NCBI GenBank assembly: GCA_013697955.1 | Contig: JACCVV010000054.1 | Coordinates: 22,471 to 86,470, forward strand | Length of the DNA: 64,000 nt | Direction of reading: 5' to 3' | Source: Tatlockia sp. | GTDB taxonomy: Bacteria > Pseudomonadota > Gammaproteobacteria > Legionellales > Legionellaceae | Part shown: positions 37,454 to 48,102 of the stretch, one piece after another | Numbering within the stretch: the first letter of the stretch is position 1 | Layout of the letters: each line of letters begins with the position of its first letter | Translations under genes and position numbers: made by a program | The notes under the pieces: generated by a model | Databases searched by the model: none | Seen by the model: the letters and a program-made list of their open reading frames with translations, nothing else | What the model was told of the DNA's origin: nothing

Positions 37454-37484
37454 TACCAGCTTTACTAAAATATACCTTATGACT

Positions 37485-39959
37485 ATGGATAACAGCTATA
37501 AACCACGTGAAATTGAAGAGTTAGCCCAGCAATATTGGCATAAAAAACAATCATTTAATGTCACTGAAGACCTTAATAAAGAAAAATTTTACTGCTTATC
37601 CATGTTCCCCTATCCTAGCGGTACTCTGCATATGGGACATGTCCGTAATTACACGATAGGTGATGTAATTGCTCGCTACCAACGTGCTCTCGGTAAAAAC
37701 GTCCTGCAGCCTATTGGTTGGGATGCTTTTGGCCTGCCTGCTGAAAATGCAGCCATTAAACATGGTATTCCGCCAGCGGAATGGACTAAGAAAAATATTG
37801 CTTCCATGAAAGAGCAATTTCTTCGTCTAGGCAATGCTTATGATTGGGGCCGTGAGATAACCACTTGCAATCCAGAATACTACCGTTGGGAGCAATGGTT
37901 TTTTATTAAACTTTATGAAAAAGGTTTGGTTTACAAAAAAAACTCTGTTGTCAATTGGGATCCTGTTGACCAAACAGTTCTTGCTAATGAACAAGTTGTC
38001 GATGGACGCGGTTGGCGTTCAGGTGCGCTTGTAGAACGGCGTGAAATACCCCAGTGGTTTATTAAGATTACCGCTTATGCAGACGAGCTTCTCTACGATC
38101 TCGACACACTTGATGAATGGCCGTCGCAAGTCAAACAAATGCAACGAAACTGGATTGGTCGCTCAGAAGGCTGTGAAATCAGTTTCAAGGTACCCGATTT
38201 TAGCAAACGTTTAAAAATTTATACAACTCGTCCAGATACCCTAATGGGTGCAACCTATCTTGCTGTTGCAACTGACCACCCCATAGCTCGAGAAGCGGCA
38301 TCCAATAATCCTGAAGTTCAGGCATTTGTTGATAGCTGTCAGGGTGTTCGAATGGCTGAAGCTGATATTGCAACTATGGAAAAGCGTGGCATAGATTCTG
38401 GCATGAAAGCAATTCATCCCATAACCGGTGTGGAACTGCCAATCTGGATAGCTAACTTTGTGTTAATGCAATACGGCTCTGGCGCCGTCATGTCGGTTCC
38501 AGCACATGACCAGCGAGATTGGGAATTCGCAGGAAAATATCAATTACCTTTACTGAAAGTCATTAAACCTGCTGATGGCAAAGACCATGATTTCAAAAAA
38601 TCAGCCTTTACGTCGGAAGGTATTCTTATCAATTCGACTCAGTTTGATAATTTATCCTCAGCTGATGCAATGAAAGCGATTGCTTCTTATTTAGAAGCTC
38701 ATGATGCCGGTAAATTAACTATTAATTATCGCCTACGCGATTGGGGCGTTTCACGCCAACGCTATTGGGGTACTCCCATTCCCATGATTTATTGTGATGA
38801 ATGCGGCATTGTTCCTGTACCCGAGGAAGATCTTCCAGTTATTTTACCTGAAGAAGTTGAACTAACAGGCAGTGGCTCTCCTTTAGCACAATGCAGTGAA
38901 TTCCTCCATACACGTTGCCCTAAATGTGGCCAGGATGCAACTCGGGAAACGGATACCTTTGATACCTTCATCGAATCCTCCTGGTATTACGCTCGTTTTT
39001 CTTGTAAAGGCCAGAACAATGCCATGCTGGATGACAGAGCTAAATATTGGACTCCCGTTGATCAATACGTCGGTGGTATCGAACATGCTGTAATGCATCT
39101 ACTTTATGCACGTTTCTTTCATAAATTAATGCGTGATGAAGGATTAGTAAATTCAGATGAACCTTTTAAAGCCTTATTAACTCAAGGTATGGTTTTAAAA
39201 GATGGTCACAAGATGTCTAAATCGGTAGGCAATGTAGTTGATCCCAATCATTTAATTGACACTTATGGAGCTGACACTGCCCGCTTATTTGTGATGTTTG
39301 CAGCTCCACCTGACCAATCACTGGAATGGTCAGATGCTGCAGTCGAAGGAGCCCATCGTTTCATAAAACGAATTTGGACTTTTGCAAACCGACACCAGCA
39401 GACCATTATCAATATCAATGACGTGATTATGGGCGGCAATGGCCATATCGATTGGCAAAATACAGAAAATCGCCTTAAAAAATCCCGTTTAATTGTTAAT
39501 CAAATTTTGCTTCAGGCCAGCATGGATTTTGAACGTCATCAATTTAATACTGTTGTTTCTGGCTGCATGAAGCTTTTTAATGAATTATCAGACTATGAAA
39601 TTGTTACCGAAGAGGATAAATTTTTTCTGCATTCAAGCTTATCTATTCTTCTTCGCCTGCTAGCCCCAATTACACCACACATCTGCCATTATCTCTGGCT
39701 GCAATTAGGTTTCGACAAAATCATTATTGATGCCCCTTGGCCAAAAGTAGATAAAAGTGCCTTAAAAAGTGATGAATTGACCTTTGTCGTACAGGTAAAT
39801 GGTAAATTAAGGGCAGAATTTATAGCTGATAATGACACTTCAGAAGATGCTTTAATTGAATTAGCTAAACAACATGCAAGCCCTTTTTTAGTGGATAAAG
39901 CAATTAAGAAAGCGATTGTGGTCTCTCATCGTCAATTAATTAATCTGGTTGTAGCTTAA
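37485..39959 (+). CDS. leuS: Leucyl-tRNA synthetase
   Basis: This class I synthetase charges tRNA-Leu. The HIGH motif appears as [13 protein letters not shown] (~44-56) and KMSKS as [10 protein letters not shown] (~600). The CP1 editing domain carries the conserved [16 protein letters not shown] (split across ~250). Starting at 37485 ([13 protein letters not shown]) gives 824 residues, the usual gammaproteobacterial length. An ATG two codons earlier (37479) is equally possible. Its stop codon overlaps the lptE start by one base. Confidence 0.97.
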   Translation: MDNSYKPREIEELAQQYWHKKQSFNVTEDLNKEKFYCLSMFPYPSGTLHMGHVRNYTIGDVIARYQRALGKNVLQPIGWDAFGLPAENAAIKHGIPPAEWTKKNIASMKEQFLRLGNAYDWGREITTCNPEYYRWEQWFFIKLYEKGLVYKKNSVVNWDPVDQTVLANEQVVDGRGWRSGALVERREIPQWFIKITAYADELLYDLDTLDEWPSQVKQMQRNWIGRSEGCEISFKVPDFSKRLKIYTTRPDTLMGATYLAVATDHPIAREAASNNPEVQAFVDSCQGVRMAEADIATMEKRGIDSGMKAIHPITGVELPIWIANFVLMQYGSGAVMSVPAHDQRDWEFAGKYQLPLLKVIKPADGKDHDFKKSAFTSEGILINSTQFDNLSSADAMKAIASYLEAHDAGKLTINYRLRDWGVSRQRYWGTPIPMIYCDECGIVPVPEEDLPVILPEEVELTGSGSPLAQCSEFLHTRCPKCGQDATRETDTFDTFIESSWYYARFSCKGQNNAMLDDRAKYWTPVDQYVGGIEHAVMHLLYARFFHKLMRDEGLVNSDEPFKALLTQGMVLKDGHKMSKSVGNVVDPNHLIDTYGADTARLFVMFAAPPDQSLEWSDAAVEGAHRFIKRIWTFANRHQQTIININDVIMGGNGHIDWQNTENRLKKSRLIVNQILLQASMDFERHQFNTVVSGCMKLFNELSDYEIVTEEDKFFLHSSLSILLRLLAPITPHICHYLWLQLGFDKIIIDAPWPKVDKSALKSDELTFVVQVNGKLRAEFIADNDTSEDALIELAKQHASPFLVDKAIKKAIVVSHRQLINLVVA

Positions 39960-40552
39960 TGAAAATTACTTCCAGGTTTGGCAGTTTATTTTATCACCTA
40001 AAAAATTTGGGCCGATTGGGTATAAAATGTGGTGTTTTAATTGGTTTAACTTGCTTAGTCATCAGTTGCGGCTTTCGTTTACGTGGCTTTAATGATATTC
40101 CTCGCTGGCTAGATAATATTGCTATCACTATTCAAGATGCGCACCGCGATTTAGGCCCTACCCTGAAAGATCAATTAGAGTCTTACAGAATCAGAGTCAA
40201 TCCCAATCCGGCCAAGGCAGATTATGTGCTGATTATTGAATCAGATGGCGTCAAGCAACAAATTACCAACGTAAGTGCCTCGACAGTTCCAAGGCAATAT
40301 TTGCTCATATATTTCGCCCAATTCTCACTTGTTAAGGCCAAAGGGGGGTTAATAATTCCTTTAACTAACGTATCGGTTACAAGGCATTTAACAATAAATA
40401 ATAATCGAATTTTGGGCTCCAACTTTGAAGAGATGCAACTTCTTACTGAAATGCGTCGCGATGCCGCAATGCAAATAATCAATCGCTTAAGCCGCGAAAA
40501 TAAAAATCATCCAGCCCTAAAGCCTGGAGAGTCAGCCTTATCTGAAAAATAA
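39959..40552 (+). CDS. lptE: LPS-assembly lipoprotein LptE
   Basis: LptE plugs the LptD barrel that places lipopolysaccharide in the outer membrane. The 197 residues have an N-terminal membrane-targeting stretch ending in a lipobox (LVISCGFRLRG, Cys ~38) and the LptE core with DNIAITIQDAHRDLGPTL and RQYLLIYFAQFSL. The position directly after leuS (1-bp overlap) and before holA is conserved in gammaproteobacteria. The N-terminus is longer than usual before the lipobox. Confidence 0.9.
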   Translation: MKITSRFGSLFYHLKNLGRLGIKCGVLIGLTCLVISCGFRLRGFNDIPRWLDNIAITIQDAHRDLGPTLKDQLESYRIRVNPNPAKADYVLIIESDGVKQQITNVSASTVPRQYLLIYFAQFSLVKAKGGLIIPLTNVSVTRHLTINNNRILGSNFEEMQLLTEMRRDAAMQIINRLSRENKNHPALKPGESALSEK

Positions 40553-40576
40553 CACGCACGGTAGATTAGAAAAATC

Positions 40577-41605
40577 ATGCTTATAAAACAACAAGCACTG
40601 TCCTCCCATGTACGCCAAAAATTGGTATCCATTTATATTATTTTTGGGCAGGACAATTTTCTTCTAAACGAAGCAGCAGAGTCGCTCAAACTGACCTGGA
40701 AAAAAAACCATAATCAGGAAGTGGAAGAGTCAACTATTAGCATAAATAACCCCTCCGATTGGGCTTTAATAAAAGAAGAAGCGAATAGTTACTCTTTATT
40801 TTCCAAGGCCACTTTAATCGACATTCGTTACGAAAAAAAAACTCTGGAAGCAGCTGCGAAAGAATTTCTTAATAGTTATTCAGAAAAACCAAACTCGTCT
40901 TGCTTGCTAATTCTGCGCGCCCCTAATCTTCCTCTTAAGCAATTACAACCTTTTTCAAATCAGAATAACCTTAATCTTATCCAGGCTCTCCCTTTACCTG
41001 GTTTAGCTCTACAAAATTGGATTATTGAACAACTAAAAAATAAGATATTGAAATTCGAGCCAGAGATTCCGGCTCTGATTCATCAATACACCCAAGGAAA
41101 TATGCTTGCTTGCGCTCAAGTGCTAGAAAAACTTGCGCTTATTGCAGAGGAAGATACGCTGCTCACGACAGAGATTGTAAAAGAACAATTAGTTGATCAA
41201 TGTGATTATCAACTCTTTGAATTGGCTGATGCTTGTTTGACAGAAAATTCGGAAAAGGTAATCCAGCTATTACGCCATGCCTATCATACAAAGGTAGAAC
41301 CGTCTCTTATCCTTTGGCTTCTAGCTCAGGAAATACGTCTTTTGCTACAATTAAAAGAACTAACACTTGAACAGGCAACCCCTTTTAATACAATGTGTAG
41401 TCAACTAAAAATATGGCCGCAACGAGCTAAATTATACCAGTCTTGCATAAATAAGATTGAATTGGCTACATTGATGCAATTGCTTCAATTTTGTAAAAAA
41501 ATAGATGAGCGGATTAAATCAACTCAGAACAACCAAATATGGCAAGCTTTAGAGCAAATCGCTCTTTCTATTAGCTTAAATAAACAGGTGGGAATTTTTG
41601 CATAA
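40577..41605 (+). CDS. holA: DNA polymerase III delta subunit
   Basis: HolA is the clamp-loader subunit that opens the beta clamp. The 342 residues have the recognisable YIIFGQDNFLLNEAAESL at the N-terminus (~17-34), FSKATLIDIRYEK, PLPGLALQNWI and LLWLLAQEIRLLLQLKEL-like helices near the C-terminus. Sequence divergence is high, as is usual for this subunit. Its 3' end overlaps nadD by eight bases. Confidence 0.92.
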   Translation: MLIKQQALSSHVRQKLVSIYIIFGQDNFLLNEAAESLKLTWKKNHNQEVEESTISINNPSDWALIKEEANSYSLFSKATLIDIRYEKKTLEAAAKEFLNSYSEKPNSSCLLILRAPNLPLKQLQPFSNQNNLNLIQALPLPGLALQNWIIEQLKNKILKFEPEIPALIHQYTQGNMLACAQVLEKLALIAEEDTLLTTEIVKEQLVDQCDYQLFELADACLTENSEKVIQLLRHAYHTKVEPSLILWLLAQEIRLLLQLKELTLEQATPFNTMCSQLKIWPQRAKLYQSCINKIELATLMQLLQFCKKIDERIKSTQNNQIWQALEQIALSISLNKQVGIFA

Positions 41606-42263
41606 TTTACTTATCTATGGCGGAACCTTTGACCCAGTCCATAACGGCCATATCCAAACAGCTGTCAATGTTCAAAAGCAGTTTGATTTTGAACGCTTTA
41701 TTTTTTTGCCTTGCAAAATACCTGTTTTGAAAAATCAAGCGCTAGCAACAGCAAGCCAACGAGTTAAAATGATTGAATTGGCCTTGGCTCCTTTATCTCA
41801 ACACAGTTTTGAAATAAATCTATCCGAAATTAATCGCAATACTCCATCTTATATGGTTGAGAGCTTGGAATATTTTAGAAATAAATTGGGTGTTAATATA
41901 TCAATTACGCTTTTAATGGGAAGAGATACCTTTAATCAATTACCAAGCTGGTATCAGTGGACGAAGCTTTTAAAGCTAACCAATTTATTAGTTATAAAGA
42001 GACCAGGTTATAAGGAATTTACTGAAACAGAAGAACTAAGAGAGTTGATTCAAAACCATGAAACCTTTGTTTTGGATGAAATTAAAAAACAAAGACATGG
42101 CTTGATTTATAGTTATGACGCGGGCACATATAATTTTTCCTCAACCTGGATTCGTGAGCAAATTCACGAAAAGAATGAGCTGAAAGCTTATCTATCCGAC
42201 TCTGTTATAGATTATATACGTCAAAATAATTTGTATTCCGAAGTAATTTCGGGGCAGGCTTGA
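41598..42263 (+). CDS. nadD: Nicotinate-nucleotide adenylyltransferase
   Basis: NadD makes deamido-NAD from nicotinate mononucleotide and ATP. It shows GGTFDPVHNGHIQTA (nucleotidyltransferase HxGH motif), MGRDTFNQLPSW and the STWIREQI motif near the C-terminus. At 221 residues it has normal length. It uses a TTG start within holA. No ATG is available that keeps the GGTFDPVH motif. Confidence 0.94.
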   Translation: MHNLLIYGGTFDPVHNGHIQTAVNVQKQFDFERFIFLPCKIPVLKNQALATASQRVKMIELALAPLSQHSFEINLSEINRNTPSYMVESLEYFRNKLGVNISITLLMGRDTFNQLPSWYQWTKLLKLTNLLVIKRPGYKEFTETEELRELIQNHETFVLDEIKKQRHGLIYSYDAGTYNFSSTWIREQIHEKNELKAYLSDSVIDYIRQNNLYSEVISGQA

Positions 42264-42534
42264 ACCAAATAGTGAGCTATATTTCTAAGAAAGATTAATC
42301 TGTTGATTAAGAACCGTAGCTTTTTATAAAACTTATTTTTTATTTTCAAAGTTAGTTCAATATTGGATTCAGACGTAAGCTTATGAAAATTTAGGGATTT
42401 ACAAAGGTGACAACATTGAGATCGTTATCCATAAACTTGATAACATATAGACATGAAAAAACTCAATAGAGTAGATAGCAGGGACTTTATACGTTTTAAA
42501 AATATTCAGCTAGATTATTTATGGTTAAAATCAG

Positions 42535-43131
42535 CTACTCATCCGATAATTCATAATCCTCAGACACAACCACCAAAGAAGTATTTCCAATTTTTTTAGG
42601 GGCAACTTTGTTTCCAGGTTGCGGCTCAAAAGTTTTAACCTTTTCGATAAATTCTGGCATTGAGGCTGAGAGCCAATCCTCAAGGGGATCAAATCGGGCA
42701 TATAGTTTTGATTGTTTCGAATACTCTTCATATGGTAAAGAAGTCATTTTAATAACGACCATTATAAGTGCGACAATAAATATACCGCGAACAAAACCAA
42801 ATCCCATCCCAAGAATCCGGTCAGTTCCGCTTAATCCAGATCGTTTGAGAATAAAACTAAGAATGGCATTGACCAGTCCGCCAGCAACCAAAGTTCCTAT
42901 CAGTAGTAAAATAAAGGCTGTAACTTTTCTAGCAGTTAAATCCTGGATATATTTCTGGAGAAAAGGCTCCAGGCTTTGTGAATAGTTGTAAGCCACCCAA
43001 AAAGCCAGAATCCAAACGGCGAGAGAAATAAGCTCCTTTACGAAACCACGAACTAAACCCGTGAAGACCGATAATCCAATAATTGCTACAATTGCAAGAT
43101 CAACCCAATACCACACTAAATTAACCCTCAC
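42535..43131 (-). CDS. cvpA: CvpA family membrane protein
   Basis: The 198-residue inner-membrane protein has four hydrophobic segments in the first ~140 residues (DLAIVAIIGLSVFTGLVRGF, ISLAVWILAFWVAYN, FILLLIGTLVAGGLVNAILS, FVRGIFIVALIMVVIKM, all typical of CvpA/colicin V production proteins). The polar tail ends EDYELSDE. In E. coli the gene follows dedD and precedes purF. Here it follows the SPOR gene with an 11-bp overlap. The molecular role is poorly known. Confidence 0.9.
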   Translation of the reverse strand: MRVNLVWYWVDLAIVAIIGLSVFTGLVRGFVKELISLAVWILAFWVAYNYSQSLEPFLQKYIQDLTARKVTAFILLLIGTLVAGGLVNAILSFILKRSGLSGTDRILGMGFGFVRGIFIVALIMVVIKMTSLPYEEYSKQSKLYARFDPLEDWLSASMPEFIEKVKTFEPQPGNKVAPKKIGNTSLVVVSEDYELSDE

Positions 43132-43903
43132 CAGTGGCTATTATAAATCCTTTCATTTGCAATGCATTTGCCAATTTAGCTTGTAATTCCTGGGCTTGCT
43201 CTTTTTTATTAACTTGACCAACTAATACTTTATATACGAAACCATCACTCGTTTTTACACGTGAAGAGGTTGCTACATAACCTTTCATTTTCAATTTGGA
43301 AATTAGGTTATCTGCATTACGCTGTTGAGAAAAAGTTGCTAACTGTATTGTAAAGCCCTTTTTAGATTTGCTTTCAAAAGTATTTTTTTCCAAAGGTTTG
43401 ATAACTTTTGGATTTTTTGCAACCTCTTTGCTTTTTGCTGGGGGTGCTGAAAATTTAAGGCCTTTTGCAACTTTGTGTACAGCAGCAACCTTAGCGCTAA
43501 CTATTTGTGGTTTTTGGCTTTGAGTATCAGTCTTTAAAGCTTGTGAATCAGCCTTTGTTTCTATATCCGCTAAAGCTAATCTTTCACCCGGTAATTCATT
43601 TTTCTCATTTGATTTGCTAAGAGATTCCGCTTTAGCAAGGCTTGGCAAAGTCAATTGTTTGTCATTCACAGAGGGCAATTCAACGTGAGCCACTTTGGCG
43701 TTCTCAAACATGCCTTTTTTAGCGGTCATATCTATATTGGGCTGGGATGGTTTAGCCGGTAATTTAACAGAAACAATCATATTTGCATCAATTCGTTGGC
43801 TTGATTTTTTCATGATTGCTGGTGCAAAAATAGCACCAATAGATAGGATTACAGCAAGACCTATAAGCCGGTGTTTGACCCGCTCATCCATCACTAGTTT
43901 CAT
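43121..43903 (-). CDS. dedD: SPOR-domain protein (DedD-like)
   Basis: This 260-residue cell-division-associated protein has a short cytoplasmic N-terminus (KLVMDERVKHRLIG), one membrane helix (LAVILSIGAIFAPAI), a long Lys/Ser/Ala-rich linker and a C-terminal SPOR domain (~180-258; FTIQLATFSQQRNADNLISK). SPOR domains bind denuded peptidoglycan at the septum. The start is confirmed by GAGGAGATAAG before the ATG. The position between folC and cvpA equals that of dedD in E. coli. Confidence 0.88.
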   Translation of the reverse strand: MKLVMDERVKHRLIGLAVILSIGAIFAPAIMKKSSQRIDANMIVSVKLPAKPSQPNIDMTAKKGMFENAKVAHVELPSVNDKQLTLPSLAKAESLSKSNEKNELPGERLALADIETKADSQALKTDTQSQKPQIVSAKVAAVHKVAKGLKFSAPPAKSKEVAKNPKVIKPLEKNTFESKSKKGFTIQLATFSQQRNADNLISKLKMKGYVATSSRVKTSDGFVYKVLVGQVNKKEQAQELQAKLANALQMKGFIIATGEG

Positions 43904-43950
43904 CTTATCTCCTCAATTCCTGGTTATTATTAAAAAAAGCAGCTTAGGCT

Positions 43951-45240
43951 TTAAAGCGGTATCTTGTCAACAGCACATTCTTGGGTTTGCCCTTCAATAT
44001 TGGGCAATACAGAAGCTACTGTATAGAATGACCCATAAACCACAATCAAATCATCAGGCTTTGCCTTCGCAATTGCAGCTTCATAAGCTAAAAGAGGATT
44101 ATTGTAGCAAGTTGGACTTAATCCGTACAGTCCAAAGGCTTTTAATAGCTCTTCTTTAGAAGATGCGCGTTTACCAGCCAATAAAGCTGGCATCCAAAAA
44201 TCGACACTATTGATTAAAGAGCCTATTAATTCTGGAATATCTTTATCGCTTAGCGCTGAAAATACAGCATATACCTTATTTTTAGGCTTAAAATTTCTTA
44301 TAAATTCTGCTAAATGTCTTGTCCCTTGCGGATTATGCGAGACATCAAGCAAGGTCGAATATTGGGACTTAATAACCTGCAATCTTCCGGGCATTGAGGC
44401 TGTTTTTAGGGCTTGCTCCCAATCTGATGCATTTATAGGTAAATCTTTTTTTAAAAGTACAGAGGTGATTAAAGAAGCAATTACTGAATTGATGTGTAAT
44501 TTTGGCTTTGGTAAATAGATGCAATTATTTTGAAAATTAAATTTCAGTGAATCACCTGAAAGGCTGGAACTATCATCCTGACCAACAAAATAACCTTTAG
44601 CACTAAGAGCTGAAGCCTGCTCAATTATGGAATTCGGCGGATTTTTATCAGCATAAACAAAAGGTTTATTGGCTCTTAATATGCCCGCTTTTTCAAAACC
44701 AATTGCCTCCTTGGTTGAGCCTAAATACTCTTGATGATCTAAATCAATGGTAGTAATAATGGCTAGATCCGAATCAATAATATTGGTTGCATCCAAACGC
44801 CCACCGAGGCCAACTTCTAAAATAACAAGATCAAGTTTCTGTTGTTTAAAGTGCCAAAGTGCTGCCAAAGTCGTCATTTCAAAATAGGTTAAATCAATAG
44901 TACCTCTACCCTTTTCAATAAAGAAAAAGGCTTTACATAAATCCTTATCGCTCACTGGTTTCTGATTTATCTTTATACGTTCATTGAAAACCAACAAATG
45001 GGGTGAGGTGAAGCTGGCGATTTGATAGCCAGCAGAGTGATAAATTGCTTCCAGAGTGGCAACTGTAGAACCTTTGCCATTGGTTCCTGCAACCGTAATA
45101 ACTTTTGCTTTTACTTCTAACAAATCAAGTGCTTTAGCAACCTGTCTGACCCGCTCTAGTCCTAACTGGACTTCTTGCTGATGTCTGTTTTCAAGAAGAT
45201 TTAGCCATTCATTCAAATTAAAATCGCTAATTTGCTTCAT
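43951..45240 (-). CDS. folC: Bifunctional dihydrofolate / folylpolyglutamate synthase
   Basis: FolC adds glutamates to dihydropteroate and folates. The 429 residues carry the P-loop VAGTNGKGSTVATLEAIY (~47-64), the TSPHLLVFNERI motif and VGLGGRLDATNI. A C-terminal Mur-ligase-like domain contains LLDVSHNPQGTRHLAEF. It lies between accD and dedD, as in many gammaproteobacteria. Confidence 0.95.
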   Translation of the reverse strand: MKQISDFNLNEWLNLLENRHQQEVQLGLERVRQVAKALDLLEVKAKVITVAGTNGKGSTVATLEAIYHSAGYQIASFTSPHLLVFNERIKINQKPVSDKDLCKAFFFIEKGRGTIDLTYFEMTTLAALWHFKQQKLDLVILEVGLGGRLDATNIIDSDLAIITTIDLDHQEYLGSTKEAIGFEKAGILRANKPFVYADKNPPNSIIEQASALSAKGYFVGQDDSSSLSGDSLKFNFQNNCIYLPKPKLHINSVIASLITSVLLKKDLPINASDWEQALKTASMPGRLQVIKSQYSTLLDVSHNPQGTRHLAEFIRNFKPKNKVYAVFSALSDKDIPELIGSLINSVDFWMPALLAGKRASSKEELLKAFGLYGLSPTCYNNPLLAYEAAIAKAKPDDLIVVYGSFYTVASVLPNIEGQTQECAVDKIPL

Positions 45241-45257
45241 GACTCATATCCGACAGA

Positions 45258-46136
45258 TTAAAATTCATCAGCTGCATTTAGAAAGTTCCGTTTAGACAAT
45301 TTGGCAATTAATTCTGCAATAGTGGAGCGAAGATCTTTACGTTCGAGAATCATGTCAATATGGCCATGTTCCAATAAAAATTCTGACCGTTGGAACCCAT
45401 CAGGTAAGGTTTGTCTAACGGTTTGTTCAATTACACGGGGGCCTGCAAAACCGATTAAAGCATTCGGCTCAGCAATAATAATGTCACCAAGGCTTGCAAA
45501 GCTTGCAGAAACTCCTCCCATAGTTGGATCAGTTAATACAACAATAAAGGGTAATTTTGATTCTGAATATTTAGCAAGAGCCGCCGCGGTTTTAGCCATT
45601 TGCATGAGAGAAAATAACCCTTCCTGCATTCTTGCTCCACCACTTGCTGTAAAACAAATATAAGGTCTTTTTTCAGCAATTGCATGATCGACAGCGCGAA
45701 CGAATTTTTCACCAACTGTAGCCCCCATTGAGCCACCCATAAAATTAAATTCGAAAGCACTTACGACCACAGGTTGATTTTTTAAAGACCCTTTCATTAC
45801 AACCAAAGCTTCTTTTTCGCCAGTTGACTTTTGGGCCAGACTGATTCTATCTTTGTATTTTTTTGAGTCTTTAAATTTTAATCGATCGATAGGTTCTAGA
45901 TGTTTAGCGATTTCTTCCTGATCAGCTGCGTCAAGAAATTGTTCGATCCTATCTCTTGCTGATAGTCGGTGATGGTGATTGCAATTCGGACATACGGATA
46001 AATTTTTTACTAGTTCACTACGATATAAAACAGAACTACAACCTAAGCATTTAACCCATAAGCCCTCTGGCACTCCTTTTTTTTGAGAAGTTTCAGTTCG
46101 GATTTTTGAAGGTAATAATTTTTTCAGCCAACTCAT
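45258..46136 (-). CDS. accD: Acetyl-CoA carboxylase carboxyltransferase beta subunit
   Basis: AccD is the zinc-ribbon half of the carboxyltransferase that makes malonyl-CoA. It begins [11 protein letters not shown] and has the four-cysteine ribbon (CLGCSSVLY and CPNCNHHHR), [32 protein letters not shown] and [11 protein letters not shown]. With the ATG at 46136 the length is 292 residues, as expected. The frame open to 46208 would add an unrelated N-terminus. Confidence 0.95.
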   Translation of the reverse strand: MSWLKKLLPSKIRTETSQKKGVPEGLWVKCLGCSSVLYRSELVKNLSVCPNCNHHHRLSARDRIEQFLDAADQEEIAKHLEPIDRLKFKDSKKYKDRISLAQKSTGEKEALVVMKGSLKNQPVVVSAFEFNFMGGSMGATVGEKFVRAVDHAIAEKRPYICFTASGGARMQEGLFSLMQMAKTAAALAKYSESKLPFIVVLTDPTMGGVSASFASLGDIIIAEPNALIGFAGPRVIEQTVRQTLPDGFQRSEFLLEHGHIDMILERKDLRSTIAELIAKLSKRNFLNAADEF

Positions 46137-46336
46137 AAACAAGCATCCCTTAATACCAAAGGCGAAATAGTATAACCTGAAATCTATTAGAGAGCATGTC
46201 TTATTCAAAAAAATTAATTCTCATTTTGAATAAGATTTATCGGCGCACTAACTATTTCGATGGCCCAAATTCTAAAGAAAATTATAATTATGCCGTTACA
46301 AGCGAATATGAGTCTAAATGTTGGAGCATTTGTAAA

Positions 46337-47110
46337 ATGACTAAAATATTTTCAATATTATTAATGACTCTTTTTACTTTCACCTCTTGGTCTTTTACAA
46401 GGTTTGGTGAAATTCTTTGTAACACTCCGGATTTTTTCTGCCTAAAAGTTAAGAAAGGAGATACCTGGGCGAACTTGTTTCCTAATGAAGACACTAAGGA
46501 TATTGTCCGACGTATTAACAGGATGAATATACAACTTCGTACGGGAATGACCCTTGCAGTTCCCAAGAATATTGAGCGATTAACCATTTATGATGTCTCC
46601 CCTTTCCCACGTTATATAGAAGGGTCTGGTGAAAAAACAATTTATATCAGTCAACAAAAACTGGCTTGGGGAGCCTATGATGAGAAGGGTGAGTTATTAT
46701 GGTGGGGCCCTGTTTCTTCTGGTTTAGAGAGTTGTAAAGGAGTTATTGGCGGCTGCACTACGCCTACTGGCTCCTATCGGATCATCCGCAAAAAGGATAT
46801 TGATTGTATATCCACAGCCTTTCCTCGGCGTGCAGACGGTTACGATGGTGGTGCACAGATGCCCTTTTGTATGCATTTTTTTCGTGGATATGCCTTACAT
46901 GGCAGCGAGGATCTTCCAGGTTATCGAGCAAGTCATGGCTGTATTCGCATGTTTACTGAAGATGCAAGATGGTTGAATGAGGAATTTGTTGATCTGCCGG
47001 GCGGCGGTCTAAAGGGGACACGCATCATTATCGATGAGGTGAATAAAAAGAATTATGCTGAAAGCGATTTAAAGCGTAAAGCCAAGAAATTTTCTACTTC
47101 GTTCAAATAG
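46337..47110 (+). CDS. LysM-type L,D-transpeptidase (EnhA-like)
   Basis: This 257-residue secreted enzyme has a signal peptide (TKIFSILLMTLFTFTSWSF), a LysM-like segment (FCLKVKKGDTWANLFPNED to LRTGMTLAVP, ~residues 36-80) and a YkuD catalytic domain with the motif SHGCIRMFTEDARWL (Cys ~213), preceded by MPFCMHFFRGYALHG. It probably crosslinks peptidoglycan. The ATG at 46337 gives a proper signal peptide, with GGAG ten bases upstream. The frame open from 46196 overlaps the accD upstream region. The catalytic part is close to the gene at 14206-14763. Confidence 0.85.
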   Translation: MTKIFSILLMTLFTFTSWSFTRFGEILCNTPDFFCLKVKKGDTWANLFPNEDTKDIVRRINRMNIQLRTGMTLAVPKNIERLTIYDVSPFPRYIEGSGEKTIYISQQKLAWGAYDEKGELLWWGPVSSGLESCKGVIGGCTTPTGSYRIIRKKDIDCISTAFPRRADGYDGGAQMPFCMHFFRGYALHGSEDLPGYRASHGCIRMFTEDARWLNEEFVDLPGGGLKGTRIIIDEVNKKNYAESDLKRKAKKFSTSFK

Positions 47111-47147
47111 CGTATCCAGTCGCAAGCACCCAGATACGCCGACCAAA

Positions 47148-47810
47148 TTAAGAACTGGATGCGCAGTTATAAAATAAACTCTTTAGCGTTGGAGTTCGAC
47201 GTTGCCATTTTCGTTTGATTGTTTTAACCAAATGTTTAGCCGCAAGAGCTTCTCGTTTACTAGCATTCAAATCCTCGCGTAACTGAGTTAGTTTTTTTGA
47301 TGCAATGACATGCATTTCTCTTATCTCATCCTGTAAACAAATGTTTTCTCGAAGCGCATTTTTAAGCTCTGATTCGATTGAATTTTTACATTTGTTTAAA
47401 TCTTCTACCTGATTCGCTGCAAAATAAAGTTCGCTTTTAATGTCTTGAAGTGAGTCTAAAAGGTTATTGCCAAAGGGCGTCATTGAGTAATCGATATTAT
47501 TTAAAGCCACATTATTTAGTTCAATCTCTTTATATATGCATTGGAGGCCTGCAATCGCGTTTTCCAGTGCATTTGTCGAACGTTGAGGTAAATCAATTTT
47601 TGGTAAAAAACTCAACATATCTGAGTATTGCTCAGAACTTTGATATTGATCCCACCACATATAAAGAAACTTTAGCGCAGTTGAGCGATTGAGCTTTGTT
47701 TTGGCACAGATTTCCTCAATATCAGGGATATGTTTTTTTCCATTAGCATTGAAGAGGTAACTAATTTCTTGAAGTACGAAAGTTGTTGACAAATTTTTTG
47801 CATTTTTCAT
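47148..47810 (-). CDS. KfrA-like coiled-coil protein with N-terminal helix-turn-helix
   Basis: The 220-residue protein is predicted to bind DNA through ~10-60 (FVLQEISYLFNANGKKHIP, then IEEICAKTKLNRSTALKFLY). It carries a long coiled coil at ~110-190 (rich in Glu, Lys, Leu heptads) and a basic end (KTIKRKWQRRTP). The layout resembles KfrA of plasmids, though similarity is weak. GGAG lies six bases before the ATG. It is preceded by a 51-residue gene on the same strand and a promoter with dyad repeats. A regulatory or nucleoid role is inference. Confidence 0.6.
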   Translation of the reverse strand: MKNAKNLSTTFVLQEISYLFNANGKKHIPDIEEICAKTKLNRSTALKFLYMWWDQYQSSEQYSDMLSFLPKIDLPQRSTNALENAIAGLQCIYKEIELNNVALNNIDYSMTPFGNNLLDSLQDIKSELYFAANQVEDLNKCKNSIESELKNALRENICLQDEIREMHVIASKKLTQLREDLNASKREALAAKHLVKTIKRKWQRRTPTLKSLFYNCASSS

Positions 47811-47882
47811 ATCAGACTCCTTCTGCTTCTTAATTAAACTGCAGCAGTGCATGAAACAAGGATTCTCCTTAACTAATCTTAT

Positions 47883-48038
47883 TTACCCTTTAACTTGCCT
47901 CAAAACCCTATATTTTTGCTTTTTAAATCGTTCTATAAGCTCTGGTGCTGAGGCATCTAATTTATTTTTTATATTTTGGTAAATTTGAGTAGCCTTGTTG
48001 CGCTCTTGTTCAAATAGTGTTTGTGCCCTTTTTGTCAT
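47883..48038 (-). CDS. Small basic protein, 51 residues, upstream partner of the KfrA-like gene
   Basis: The frame reads MTKRAQTLFEQERNKATQIY and ends VLRQVKG. It is very basic and helical. It has GGAG eight bases before the ATG and a consensus promoter (48069-48097). It ends 72 bp before the KfrA-like start. I do not recognise a family. The clean promoter, ribosome site and co-orientation make a real gene likely. An antitoxin-like or accessory DNA-binding role is only a guess. Confidence 0.55.
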   Translation of the reverse strand: MTKRAQTLFEQERNKATQIYQNIKNKLDASAPELIERFKKQKYRVLRQVKG

Positions 48039-48068
48039 TTTATATTCTCCATTTTTTGTTTCATTTTT

Positions 48069-48097
48069 ATAATAATTTAATGTGACCTTGGTGTCAA
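48069..48097 (-). promoter_or_regulatory. Consensus sigma-70 promoter of the 51-residue/KfrA-like unit
   Basis: On the minus strand TTGACA and TATTAT are separated by 17 bp, 31 bp before the start codon of the small gene. Confidence 0.65.
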
Positions 48098-48102
48098 TTG
48101 AT

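Noticed and set aside
42264..42534. Short plus-strand frame starting at 42453
   Set aside because: It runs antisense into cvpA, has no ribosome site and no recognisable sequence. I see nothing else in this gap.
43695..44159. 154-residue open frame on the plus strand
   Set aside because: It lies antisense across the SPOR gene and folC, both clear genes, and has no family features or ribosome site.
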